Part shown: in pieces, positions 1-6,498 of the stretch
Layout of the letters: each line of letters starts with the position of its first letter
How positions within the stretch are numbered: the stretch's first letter is position 1
Source of the DNA: JAFGTE01 sp965369305
GTDB taxonomy: Bacteria > Patescibacteriota > Gracilibacteria > UM-FILTER-43-11
Length of the DNA: 13,623 bases
Assembly (NCBI GenBank): GCA_965369305.1
Contig: CBDUQG010000025.1
Coordinates: 1 to 13,623 of the forward strand
Direction: 5' to 3'
The notes under the pieces: generated by a model
Database searches by the model: none
The model's input: only the letters and a program-made list of their open reading frames with translations
What the model was told of the DNA's origin: nothing
Translations under genes and position numbers: made by a program

Positions 1-18
1 CTCTAACATATTCGTTTT

Positions 19-27
19 TGTTATAGT
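19..27 (+). promoter_or_regulatory. Possible extended -10 promoter element for the first gene
   Basis: The element TG-T-TATAGT (TATAGT at 22-27) resembles an extended -10 box, matching TATAAT at five of six positions. A -35 box at normal spacing would fall at or before the window edge, so it cannot be checked. It would give a leader of about 70 nt before the ATG at 104. No better -10/-35 pair was seen in 28-100. Confidence 0.3.
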
Positions 28-89
28 CAAAAAATAGCGCATTTGGCTTGATAGGGCAAATAGATCACTGAAAAATTTGCGCCAATATC

Positions 90-94
90 AAGGT
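90..94 (+). promoter_or_regulatory. Ribosome binding site that favours the ATG at 104
   Basis: AAGGT lies 9 nt upstream of the ATG at 104. The alternative in-frame TTG at 77 would place these bases inside the coding region and has only an A-run in front of it. This is one of only two recognisable Shine-Dalgarno sites in the window, so it is useful in choosing the start. Confidence 0.45.
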
Positions 95-103
95 CATGGT
101 ACG

Positions 104-733
104 ATGAGTTTTGAATTTAAGCTAATTCAAATGAACGACCCTCAAGACCCAATGCAGCAAGATTCAGCCCAACAGGGCGGCCAAAGCGCCAACCCTGGTG
201 ATCATGGTGCGCAAGCACAAGGAGCTCAATCTGACCAGTCTGCTCAACCTGCTCAAACTCAGCCAGTAGCGCAGGGTGGAGCCCAGCCAGCAGCAGGTCA
301 AAAAGACCTCTCAGGCATCATGGAGGAGAATGTGGATGTGAGTAATCTAGTGGCGAACGCTGGCCAGAATCAGCAGGACTCCCAGGCGTTGACCCAAATG
401 CAGGTCCCAGCGCACCCCAACACTAAGTTTGACGAAAAGATATTTCTCGAACTCCTGGCAGGGTCTATTTCACTCACCCTCAACGAAAAAAAGCGCATCA
501 TTGATGCCATTCCTCAGCTGTCCCAGTTTCAGATCGATGAGCTGATGAAGATCTTTGAAGAGGAGAAAGGGAAATTTGCTGAACTCGAAAAGAAGCACTC
601 AGATCAGATAGCTGAATTGGAAAAACAGCATGCTGGTTCGTGGCAGGATTTGGAGGCTCAAAAAGAGGAGGAGTCTAAGAAAGCTGAAGAGGCTCAGCAG
701 GCGGAAGACATTAAAAAGCAACTAGGTCTTTAA
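104..733 (+). CDS. Hypothetical protein, Gln/Ala-rich N-terminus and C-terminal coiled coil
   Basis: A 209-residue protein when started at the ATG at 104; the in-frame TTG at 77 would add nine residues but has no ribosome site. Residues about 12-67 are low-complexity (Gln, Ala, Gly, Ser, Pro) and probably disordered. Residues about 109-150 form a compact helical module with the pattern FLELLAG...LNEKKRIIDAIPQLSQFQIDELMKI. Residues about 150-205 are a charged heptad-like helix (repeated E-L-E-K-K/Q-H) ending in a Glu/Lys/Ala stretch. There is no signal peptide, membrane segment or cysteine. The helical module resembles unnamed helical domains common in CPR proteins, but that is recollection and not a search result. 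Function unknown; it may be a structural or adaptor protein. It is convergent with clpC, and the two genes share the palindromic stop TTAA at 730-733. Confidence 0.75.
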   Translation: MSFEFKLIQMNDPQDPMQQDSAQQGGQSANPGDHGAQAQGAQSDQSAQPAQTQPVAQGGAQPAAGQKDLSGIMEENVDVSNLVANAGQNQQDSQALTQMQVPAHPNTKFDEKIFLELLAGSISLTLNEKKRIIDAIPQLSQFQIDELMKIFEEEKGKFAELEKKHSDQIAELEKQHAGSWQDLEAQKEEESKKAEEAQQAEDIKKQLGL

Positions 734-3390
734 GCCTTAGCTTTTAGCTTCCCTTTGGCAGGGGCGACCTTCACCTTGATCTCACCCTTACCTTCTTTAG
801 CGGTAAAGCTGAATTCTTCTTTGCCTTTTTTGCGATCAATGGTAATCAGGGTTCCTTGCCCGAAGCTGCCGTCCAGAATACGTTCAGCCACAGGATCTTC
901 AATAAGGTCTTGCAGCTTGCGGCGAACAGGTCTTGCTCCATATTGTGGATCGAAACTCTTTTCAGCAAGTAACTTGATGGCTTCCGGCGTTGCCTCGATG
1001 CTGATGCCCTTGTCTTTGAGCCTGGTGCCGAATTCAGCCAGCTGAAGCTTTACCACTTCCTCAATGTTTTCACTGGTGAGTGGCTTAAAGACGATGGTTT
1101 TATCAATTCGATTGAGGAATTCAGGTCGGAAGTGGTCTTTGAGCTCTTTAAGAACTTGTTCTTTGCGGTGCTCGAATTCCTTTTCGGCCTCTTTAAGCTT
1201 GTCATCAGCAACATCGAAACCAATTTTAGTGGCTTCATCCGTAAGCTGCTTAGCCCCTAGGTTACTGGTCATCACAATGATGGTGTTTCTGAAGTCAACT
1301 TTCTTACCCTTGGCATCAGTCAGGTAGCCGTCTTCCAATACTTGTAGCAGGATGTTAAAGAACTCAGGATGAGCCTTCTCAATCTCATCAAAGAGAACCA
1401 CGCTATAAGGTTTGCGACGTACCATTTCAGTGAGCTGTCCGCCTTCTTCGTAACCCACGTAACCGGCACTGGAGCCGACTAACCTGGAAACATTATGACG
1501 CTCCATGAACTCACTCATGTCGATCTTGATTAGGGCATCCTTGTTGTTGTAAACCTCGCGAGCAAGCGTTTTAACCAGTTCCGTTTTACCAACACCTGTT
1601 GGACCGAGGAAGATAAAGGAGCCAATTGGGCGATTGGGTGAGGCGATGCCTACTCTAGAGCGCCTGATAGACTTGCTGATCTCAGTGACTGCTTCATCCT
1701 GGGCAATGATTGATTTGTGAAGGATTGATTCAAGGTTGGCCAGCTTCTTTCCTTCATCCTTCATGATTTTGGTGACCGGAATACCAGTGATCTTACCGAC
1801 AATGACAGCAATGTCATCCTCCTTGATTTCGATTTGCTTAGATTTCTTCTGCTGAGCAATCTTGATTTCTTCAATCTGCTTCAAAATACCTTCTTTTTTC
1901 TCTTTAAGCTTAGAGGCTTTTTCATATTCCTGACCCAGAACCTCCTTCTCAATCTTTTTTTCAATCTTGGAAATTTCCTCCTTTTTAGCCTGGATTTCAG
2001 GGGTGGTTGCCTGAGAGCGAGATCCCTTGAGGGCAGCTGCTTCATCAACTAGGTCGATGGCCTTATCAGGTAGGAAGCGTTCAGTGATATAGCGCTGAGA
2101 AAGCTGCACGGCAGCTTCAATGGCCTCATCAGAAATAACTAGGTTGTGGAAGGCTTCGTAGGCCGGACGAAGACCAGTGATAATCTTCTTACAGTCTTCG
2201 GTGCTTGGTTCCTCTACCATAACTGGCTGAAAGCGTCGTTCAAGGGCCTTGTCCTTTTCAATGTTTTTTCGATACTCATCAATAGTAGTAGCACCGATAA
2301 TCTGAAGGCTCCCACGAGAGAGGGCCGGTTTAAGCAGGTTCGCTGCGTCCATGCTGCCTTCGGCACTACCGGTTCCGGTCAGTGTGTGCATTTCATCAAT
2401 AAAGAGGATGATCTCATTATCGATCTTAGTAGCCTCGTCGATGATGCTCTTCATACGTTCTTCAAATTCTCCGCGGTATTTGGTTCCGGCAATCACATTG
2501 CTAAGTGAAAGAGAGAGAATTTTCTTACTAGAAAGACTGTCGGGAACACGCTCCTCCACAATGGCTTGAGCAAGGCCTTCAACCACGGCTGTTTTACCAA
2601 CGCCAGGTTCACCAATCAGAACAGGGTTATTCTTATTTTTGCGGTTCAGAATATGAATCATGCGCTCAATCTCATCCTTGCGGCCGATAATTGGGTCGAG
2701 CTTCCCCTTGCGACACTTCTCATTCAGATTGGTCGTGAAGTAGTCCAGAGCAGGGGTCTTGCTTTTTTTTGGACCACCCTTGGAAGGGGTAGGCGTATTA
2801 GCCTCAGGGGCGCCCGGCATACCATCTTTATGCTCAAAGGCATCTGAGTAGTCATTCTGACCTGGCGAGAAGATCACCCCCTGAAGCCCCTGCAGGAACT
2901 TATCAAGAGAGGTGTTGATCTGCTGCGTGTCCTTGTTCTTGGCGTTGGCCATTTGTTCGAACATTTCTTCAATTTGCTTGCGGAAGTCTTCCGGTTCAAT
3001 TTCCATATTTTCCAGGATCACAGTTGCGGCACACTTGCCCTGCGATACCAGCGAGTGAAGCAGGTGCTCGGTTCCGATGAAGGGGTGGTTGTACTTATGA
3101 GCAATACGCACAGCATCCTCAATGATAGAGGTGAGATAAGAAGAAAGGCCATGTTGAACGTTCTTGGCTTCAGGTTCCTGGTTACTGGCCGAATTGAGAA
3201 TCATGCGGACGTTTTCCAGGCTCACACCAGCTCCGGTTAAAATAGAAAAAGCCAGTGAGCGTGGGTTGGAAAGAAGTCCAATCAAAAGATGCTCGGAGCC
3301 AATATAAGGCAGTCCGTGCTTTCGTGATTCTTCTTCAGCGATGCTAAGAGCCTGCTTCGCGTTAGGCGTGAATTTCTCAAATGGGGACAT
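730..3390 (-). CDS. clpC: ATP-dependent Clp protease ATP-binding subunit ClpC
   Basis: An 886-residue Hsp100 unfoldase that would thread substrates into ClpP in the cytoplasm. Two N-terminal Clp repeats lie at about 1-145. The first AAA+ domain has Walker A GEPGVGKT (260-267), Walker B ending in DE (331-332) and an arginine-finger region ALERRF (382-387). A UVR-like helical middle segment at about 472-505 marks ClpC rather than ClpA or ClpB. The second AAA+ domain has Walker A GPTGVGKT (596-603), Walker B VVLFDE (664-669) and FRPEFLNRID (754-763). I723-G724-F725 matches the ClpP-docking loop, so it should partner ClpP, although no clpP is present here. It is longer than the roughly 810 residues of Bacillus ClpC because of a Gly/Pro/Lys linker (about 190-212) and a Lys/Ala-rich tail. 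The ATG at 3390 lacks a Shine-Dalgarno site. A strong promoter precedes it; no CIRCE or CtsR-type repeat was found. Confidence 0.97.
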   Translation of the reverse strand: MSPFEKFTPNAKQALSIAEEESRKHGLPYIGSEHLLIGLLSNPRSLAFSILTGAGVSLENVRMILNSASNQEPEAKNVQHGLSSYLTSIIEDAVRIAHKYNHPFIGTEHLLHSLVSQGKCAATVILENMEIEPEDFRKQIEEMFEQMANAKNKDTQQINTSLDKFLQGLQGVIFSPGQNDYSDAFEHKDGMPGAPEANTPTPSKGGPKKSKTPALDYFTTNLNEKCRKGKLDPIIGRKDEIERMIHILNRKNKNNPVLIGEPGVGKTAVVEGLAQAIVEERVPDSLSSKKILSLSLSNVIAGTKYRGEFEERMKSIIDEATKIDNEIILFIDEMHTLTGTGSAEGSMDAANLLKPALSRGSLQIIGATTIDEYRKNIEKDKALERRFQPVMVEEPSTEDCKKIITGLRPAYEAFHNLVISDEAIEAAVQLSQRYITERFLPDKAIDLVDEAAALKGSRSQATTPEIQAKKEEISKIEKKIEKEVLGQEYEKASKLKEKKEGILKQIEEIKIAQQKKSKQIEIKEDDIAVIVGKITGIPVTKIMKDEGKKLANLESILHKSIIAQDEAVTEISKSIRRSRVGIASPNRPIGSFIFLGPTGVGKTELVKTLAREVYNNKDALIKIDMSEFMERHNVSRLVGSSAGYVGYEEGGQLTEMVRRKPYSVVLFDEIEKAHPEFFNILLQVLEDGYLTDAKGKKVDFRNTIIVMTSNLGAKQLTDEATKIGFDVADDKLKEAEKEFEHRKEQVLKELKDHFRPEFLNRIDKTIVFKPLTSENIEEVVKLQLAEFGTRLKDKGISIEATPEAIKLLAEKSFDPQYGARPVRRKLQDLIEDPVAERILDGSFGQGTLITIDRKKGKEEFSFTAKEGKGEIKVKVAPAKGKLKAKA

Positions 3391-3421
3391 AGGTATTTTT
3401 TTTAGTTTTTGATTCTAGCAC

Positions 3422-3450
3422 ATTATACCCTAAAAATCCCCAAAAGTTAA
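3422..3450 (-). promoter_or_regulatory. Sigma-70 promoter of clpC
   Basis: On the minus strand, TTAACT (3445-3450, four of six) and a perfect TATAAT (3422-3427) are separated by exactly 17 nt. Transcription would begin near 3415, giving a leader of about 25 nt. It lies in the 100-nt gap between argF and clpC, so clpC can be expressed apart from fmt-argF. Confidence 0.65.
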
Positions 3451-3490
3451 GCTGTGAGCCTTGTCATGAAGCCAAATAGTGGTTTTATAA

Positions 3491-4417
3491 TCAGAGGTCC
3501 AAAAGTTCCAACATCAGAGATTTCTGCGCGTGAAGTCGGTTCTCTGCCTGGTCAAAAACGATGCTTTGTGGGCCGTCCACCACGTCAGCAGTTTGTTCCA
3601 TTTCACGCATGGCAGGGAGGCAGTTCATAAAGACCGCATCATTCTTCGCGTGAGACATTAGCTCTGCGTTTACCTGATAAGGCTTAAAAAGCTCGATCCG
3701 GGCTTCTTTCTCATCTGCTGGAATGTGGTAAGACATCCAGGAATCGGTATAAACAACGTCGGCATCCTTGACTGCTTCAGTCGGATCATGAGTCACAGCT
3801 ACGGATCCTCCCGAAGCAGCGGCCAGCTCTCGGCACTTGCTAAGTACCTCAGGGAGTGGTTCATAGTCGGCTCCCTCCGGGCAGGCTACCATCACATTTA
3901 GCCCCATAATGGCACCGCCAAACATGAGTGAATGAGTCACATTATTATTACTATCACCAAAATAGGCGAGCTTAACGCCTTCGAGTTCGCCCTTCTTTTC
4001 ACGAATCGTCATTAGGTCCGCCAGGATCTGGCAGGGGTGAGCAAAGTTAGTCATCGCATTGATGACGGGTACGGTTGACTCTTTAGCCAACTCAATCATA
4101 TCCTCATGAGGCCCGATGCGAGCCATGATCAGGTCAACGTAGCGGGACGCCGTTTTAGCCGTGTCAGCCATGGTTTCCTTTTTACCTAAGGGTGAGGTTG
4201 AGACATTGTAATAAATGCCGTGGCCGCTCATCTGGGTCATGCCCACCTCAAAGCTCACACGGGTCCGAAGCGACGCCTTGTCAAAAATCATCAAGAGCGA
4301 TTTGCCGCGAAGACTTTCGGCATATTTAAGGGGATTTTTCTTCATATCGTCGGCTCTTTCAAGAACCGAAAGAATGACTTCTTTACTGAGGTCAGTTAAA
4401 TCAACGAGTTGTTTCAT
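3491..4417 (-). CDS. argF: Ornithine carbamoyltransferase with variant substrate motifs
   Basis: A 308-residue cytoplasmic transcarbamylase, expected to make citrulline from carbamoyl phosphate and ornithine in arginine biosynthesis. Length and order of motifs fit the family: the carbamoyl-phosphate loop S49-L50-R51-T52-R53, H127-P128-C129-Q130, GDSNNN at 154-159 in the second domain, D225...S229 and C266-L267-P268. Several signature positions differ: SLRTR instead of STRTR, S-Y-H (229-231) where ornithine enzymes usually have S-M-G, and NCLP (265-268) instead of HCLP. The conserved cysteine is kept. The exact amine substrate is therefore less certain than the family. The gene starts 22 nt after the fmt stop with no Shine-Dalgarno site, so it is probably translated from an fmt-argF transcript. 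It ends on TGA. No other arginine gene is nearby. Confidence 0.88.
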   Translation of the reverse strand: MKQLVDLTDLSKEVILSVLERADDMKKNPLKYAESLRGKSLLMIFDKASLRTRVSFEVGMTQMSGHGIYYNVSTSPLGKKETMADTAKTASRYVDLIMARIGPHEDMIELAKESTVPVINAMTNFAHPCQILADLMTIREKKGELEGVKLAYFGDSNNNVTHSLMFGGAIMGLNVMVACPEGADYEPLPEVLSKCRELAAASGGSVAVTHDPTEAVKDADVVYTDSWMSYHIPADEKEARIELFKPYQVNAELMSHAKNDAVFMNCLPAMREMEQTADVVDGPQSIVFDQAENRLHAQKSLMLELLDL

Positions 4418-4439
4418 GGGTGTTGGTTAAAAATTAGGC

Positions 4440-5357
4440 TTATTTAAAGGTGGTTCCGATGAGTTGTGCATGGGCTCTTAAGAATTCTTGAAAGCTCTGG
4501 ACAGTCTTACCTTCAGGTTGAACGGTAAGAGGTTTGATCATAATGTCCGAACTGGCGATACCTGCTTTGCTTAGCATGCCGGGGGCATCATGAGTTTCTT
4601 CGCCCACCTCAGCACTGAGAATTTTGAGGCGCTTCTTGTCATAAAAAGTATAGGTGCCAGGCCAAGGGTCAAAGGCTCTAATTCTGGCCAGAATATCGGT
4701 CCCTGCCATAGTCCAATCGATTTCGCCATCGGCCTTAGAAATCTTACTGCAGTAGCTGGCCTTTGAATGATCCTGTGGCGTTGGTTTGTGTCCGGCGGCA
4801 ATCTCCTGGATAGCTTTGGGAATTTCCTCAGCGCTCAATTTGGCAAGACGATCAGAAAGGGTTACAGCGGTGTCCTGGTCTCCAATGTTTAGTTCAAAAC
4901 GCCCATACACGGGGCCGGTATCCATCTTCTCTTCCATCTGCATTAAGCTAATGCCAGTTTTTTTATCTTGATTAAGAAGTGACGCCTGAATCGGTGAGGC
5001 CCCACGGTAGTTGGGAAGAAGGGAGGCATGAATGTTCAAGCAGGCGATTTTTGGAATGCTTAGGATTGCTTGGCTGACAATTTGGCCATAAGCCATAACC
5101 ACTAAAAAGTCAGGATTGAAATTTGCCAGCCGACTGATGCTCATCTCGGCATTGATGTCTATGGGTTGGAACACCTCGATGCCAAGTTCTTCAGCCACCA
5201 CCTTGATGGGTGAAGGCTGTAGTTGAAGCTTGCGGCCAGCAGGTTTATCCGGTCCCGTTACGACGAGTGGCAGATCAAAAAACCCTTTAGTAAGTGCCCG
5301 AAGAAGGTCTGAGCCAATCGCTCCGGTGCCAATGAAGATAATTTTATTTTTTTCCAT
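4440..5357 (-). CDS. fmt: Methionyl-tRNA formyltransferase
   Basis: A 305-residue enzyme that formylates Met-tRNAfMet with 10-formyltetrahydrofolate for translation initiation. The N-terminal formyltransferase domain (about 5-180) carries the catalytic triad N108, H110 and D146 in the contexts LNIH and MDTGPV, and the signature SLLPNYRGASPI (112-123). The C-terminal tRNA-binding domain (about 205-303) contains the FDPWPGTY motif (229-236). Length is normal for Fmt (about 310-315). No def (peptide deformylase) gene is adjacent, unlike the common def-fmt arrangement; instead argF follows 22 nt downstream. The ATG at 5357 has no Shine-Dalgarno site. The best promoter places the transcript start only a few nt upstream, so the message may be nearly leaderless. 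Confidence 0.96.
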   Translation of the reverse strand: MEKNKIIFIGTGAIGSDLLRALTKGFFDLPLVVTGPDKPAGRKLQLQPSPIKVVAEELGIEVFQPIDINAEMSISRLANFNPDFLVVMAYGQIVSQAILSIPKIACLNIHASLLPNYRGASPIQASLLNQDKKTGISLMQMEEKMDTGPVYGRFELNIGDQDTAVTLSDRLAKLSAEEIPKAIQEIAAGHKPTPQDHSKASYCSKISKADGEIDWTMAGTDILARIRAFDPWPGTYTFYDKKRLKILSAEVGEETHDAPGMLSKAGIASSDIMIKPLTVQPEGKTVQSFQEFLRAHAQLIGTTFK

Positions 5358-5365
5358 CGTATTAC

Positions 5366-5394
5366 ATCATATTTCATTTCTGGTGCTACCGCAA
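5366..5394 (-). promoter_or_regulatory. Promoter of fmt-argF, nearly leaderless
   Basis: TATGAT (5366-5371, five of six) is preceded by a weak TTGCGG (5389-5394) at 17-nt spacing. The predicted start of transcription, about 5359, is only one to three nt before the fmt ATG at 5357. It sits in the 91-bp divergent gap shared with the nrnA-like gene. Confidence 0.45.
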
Positions 5395-5398
5395 TTAC

Positions 5399-5427
5399 TT
5401 GGACGGGCAGTGAATGCTGGTTAGTAT
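5399..5427 (+). promoter_or_regulatory. Promoter of the DHH phosphoesterase gene
   Basis: TTGGAC (5399-5404) and TAGTAT (5422-5427) are 17 nt apart; an overlapping TATAAC at 5425-5430 is an alternative -10. It is back to back with the fmt promoter, so the two -35 boxes lie 5 nt apart. The leader would be about 15-20 nt, A/C-rich and without a Shine-Dalgarno site. Confidence 0.4.
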
Positions 5428-5448
5428 AACACCTAACAAAAACACACC

Positions 5449-6408
5449 ATGAAACTTGATAAAAACGAGCTGAAAGGCATCGCTCAGGCCATCGAAAAAG
5501 CAGAAGCCATTCTGCTCATCCCTCATAAATCCCCGGACGGAGACACACTGGGTTCTGCCCTGGGCCTCTATCACAGCCTGAAGCAAATGGGTAAAAACCC
5601 TACCGTAGACTGCATCGATGAACCGGCACCGGTCTTTAACTTTATGCCTGCCATTGAAACCGTGAAGCAGGGGATTGAGCATGTTGATTATGATCTGGTT
5701 TTTATTGTAGATGCTGGGGCGACTCACCTGACGGGGGTTCATGAACGCTATCCGCAACTTTTCGACAAAAGTCATGAAGTGATCAATATCGATCATCATC
5801 CAACCAATGACTATTACGGTCGTTACAACTTGGTAAAACCGAAAGCTGCAGCAGCCACCATGATTGTTTATCAGATGATCATGGACTTGGGCATGCCTCT
5901 AGACCGTCATGCAGCCACCTGTCTTCTGACTGGCATCTACACTGATACAGGGAGCTTCATGCATTCCAACACGGATGCCGAAACCATGCGCATGGCTGCC
6001 AGATTACTAGCCAAAGGGGCCAACTTAAGGGGTATTTCAAATGACATTTTCAATACCACCAAAATCTCCACCATGCGCTTATGGGGACGCGTCTTGCGCA
6101 ATATATATAGAACACCCGATGGCGTGACTATGTCGGTGGTGACTCAGAAGGACTTCGAGGAGTGCGACGCCACCTACGAAGAAATGACTGGTGTGGTGGA
6201 CTACGTGAACTCCGTTCCAAATTCAGCCTACAGCGTGATTCTGACCGAGAAGAAGGGGGCGGTAAAAGGTTCCCTAAGAACGCTAAATGAGGACGTTGAT
6301 GTTTCGGCTATAGCCGGGCAATATGGAGGTGGGGGACACACGAAGGCCGCCGGCTTTACGGTAAAGGGAAAACTCAAAAAAGAAATCCGTTGGAAAGTGG
6401 TTGACTAA
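5449..6408 (+). CDS. nrnA: DHH-DHHA1 phosphoesterase, NrnA-like (oligoribonuclease/pAp phosphatase)
   Basis: A 319-residue cytoplasmic phosphoesterase of the NrnA type, which degrades 2-5-nt RNA fragments and can dephosphorylate 3',5'-pAp. Metal ligands are visible in order: H26 with D30 and D32 in HKSPDGD, D88 in IVDAG, the D115-H116-H117 triad in IDHHPTND, and D166 in GIYTDTGSF. The C-terminal DHHA1 domain has the substrate motif GGGGHTKAAGF (293-303). Length and domain pair match NrnA (about 310-320 residues) rather than the longer RecJ. The ATG at 5449 follows an A/C-rich leader without a Shine-Dalgarno site. It is divergent from fmt. Specificity among DHH subfamilies (nano-RNA, pAp, c-di-nucleotide fragments) is inferred from the family. 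Confidence 0.9.
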   Translation: MKLDKNELKGIAQAIEKAEAILLIPHKSPDGDTLGSALGLYHSLKQMGKNPTVDCIDEPAPVFNFMPAIETVKQGIEHVDYDLVFIVDAGATHLTGVHERYPQLFDKSHEVINIDHHPTNDYYGRYNLVKPKAAAATMIVYQMIMDLGMPLDRHAATCLLTGIYTDTGSFMHSNTDAETMRMAARLLAKGANLRGISNDIFNTTKISTMRLWGRVLRNIYRTPDGVTMSVVTQKDFEECDATYEEMTGVVDYVNSVPNSAYSVILTEKKGAVKGSLRTLNEDVDVSAIAGQYGGGGHTKAAGFTVKGKLKKEIRWKVVD

Positions 6409-6410
6409 CA

Positions 6411-6440
6411 TTGACAATTTGGGTGAAATAATGTTATTAA
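6411..6440 (+). promoter_or_regulatory. Promoter of the methyltransferase gene
   Basis: A perfect TTGACA (6411-6416) begins 3 nt after the nrnA-like stop codon. The best -10 is TATTAA (6435-6440, four of six, 18-nt spacer), which lies inside the first palindrome (6433-6444). Transcription would start near 6447, giving a leader of about 50 nt that includes the other two palindromes. Confidence 0.45.
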
Positions 6441-6444
6441 TAAC
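6433..6444. repeat. Perfect 12-bp palindrome GTTATTAATAAC over the -10 box
   Basis: Both halves match without mismatch. It covers the likely -10 of the methyltransferase promoter, a classic repressor-site position. Its inner 10 bp TTATTAATAA differ by one base from the core TTATAAATAA of the palindrome in the TrmB-like gene's promoter (8844-8853). Confidence 0.7.
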
Positions 6445-6455
6445 GTGTAAACACG
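6444..6455. repeat. Inverted repeat CGTGT-AA-ACACG
   Basis: Two 5-bp arms flank AA; the first base is shared with the end of the preceding palindrome. It would overlap the start of transcription of the methyltransferase message. It differs in sequence from its neighbours, so if it is a site it may bind another regulator. Confidence 0.5.
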
Positions 6456-6456
6456 A

Positions 6457-6472
6457 TTCATTTGCAAATGAA
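6457..6472. repeat. Perfect 16-bp palindrome TTCATTTGCAAATGAA
   Basis: All 16 bases are self-complementary; after one mismatch G6455 and C6474 would also pair. It ends 26 nt before the methyltransferase ATG. By simple counting, a perfect 16-bp palindrome is expected less than once in a window this size, so it stands out even alone. It could be a dimeric protein site or a small mRNA hairpin. Confidence 0.65.
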
Positions 6473-6498
6473 GCTCGTAGCCTAAATAACCTCAGCCC

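Noticed and set aside
77..103. TTG start adding nine residues to the first gene
   Set aside because: There is no ribosome site before it, whereas AAGGT precedes the ATG at 104 at good spacing.
2146..2508. 120-residue reading frame antisense to clpC, and similar antisense frames opposite clpC and ligA
   Set aside because: They are complements of conserved AAA+ or ligase codons and show no independent motif or ribosome site.
3391..3490. CIRCE or CtsR heat-shock operator before clpC
   Set aside because: A TAGCAC fragment is present near 3415-3420, but there is no matching inverted arm and no CtsR-type direct heptamer.
3440..3490. Terminator between argF and clpC
   Set aside because: The only hairpin found on the minus strand has a 3-bp core with a bulge and a poor U-run, too weak to call.
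5395..5799. 134-residue reading frame antisense to the start of the nrnA-like gene
   Set aside because: It lies opposite a clearly conserved DHH domain, has no family resemblance, and would run through the divergent promoters.
6433..6472. Tandem palindromes as the start of a CRISPR array or a transposon end
   Set aside because: The three units differ in sequence and have no spacers, no target duplication and no cas or transposase gene nearby.
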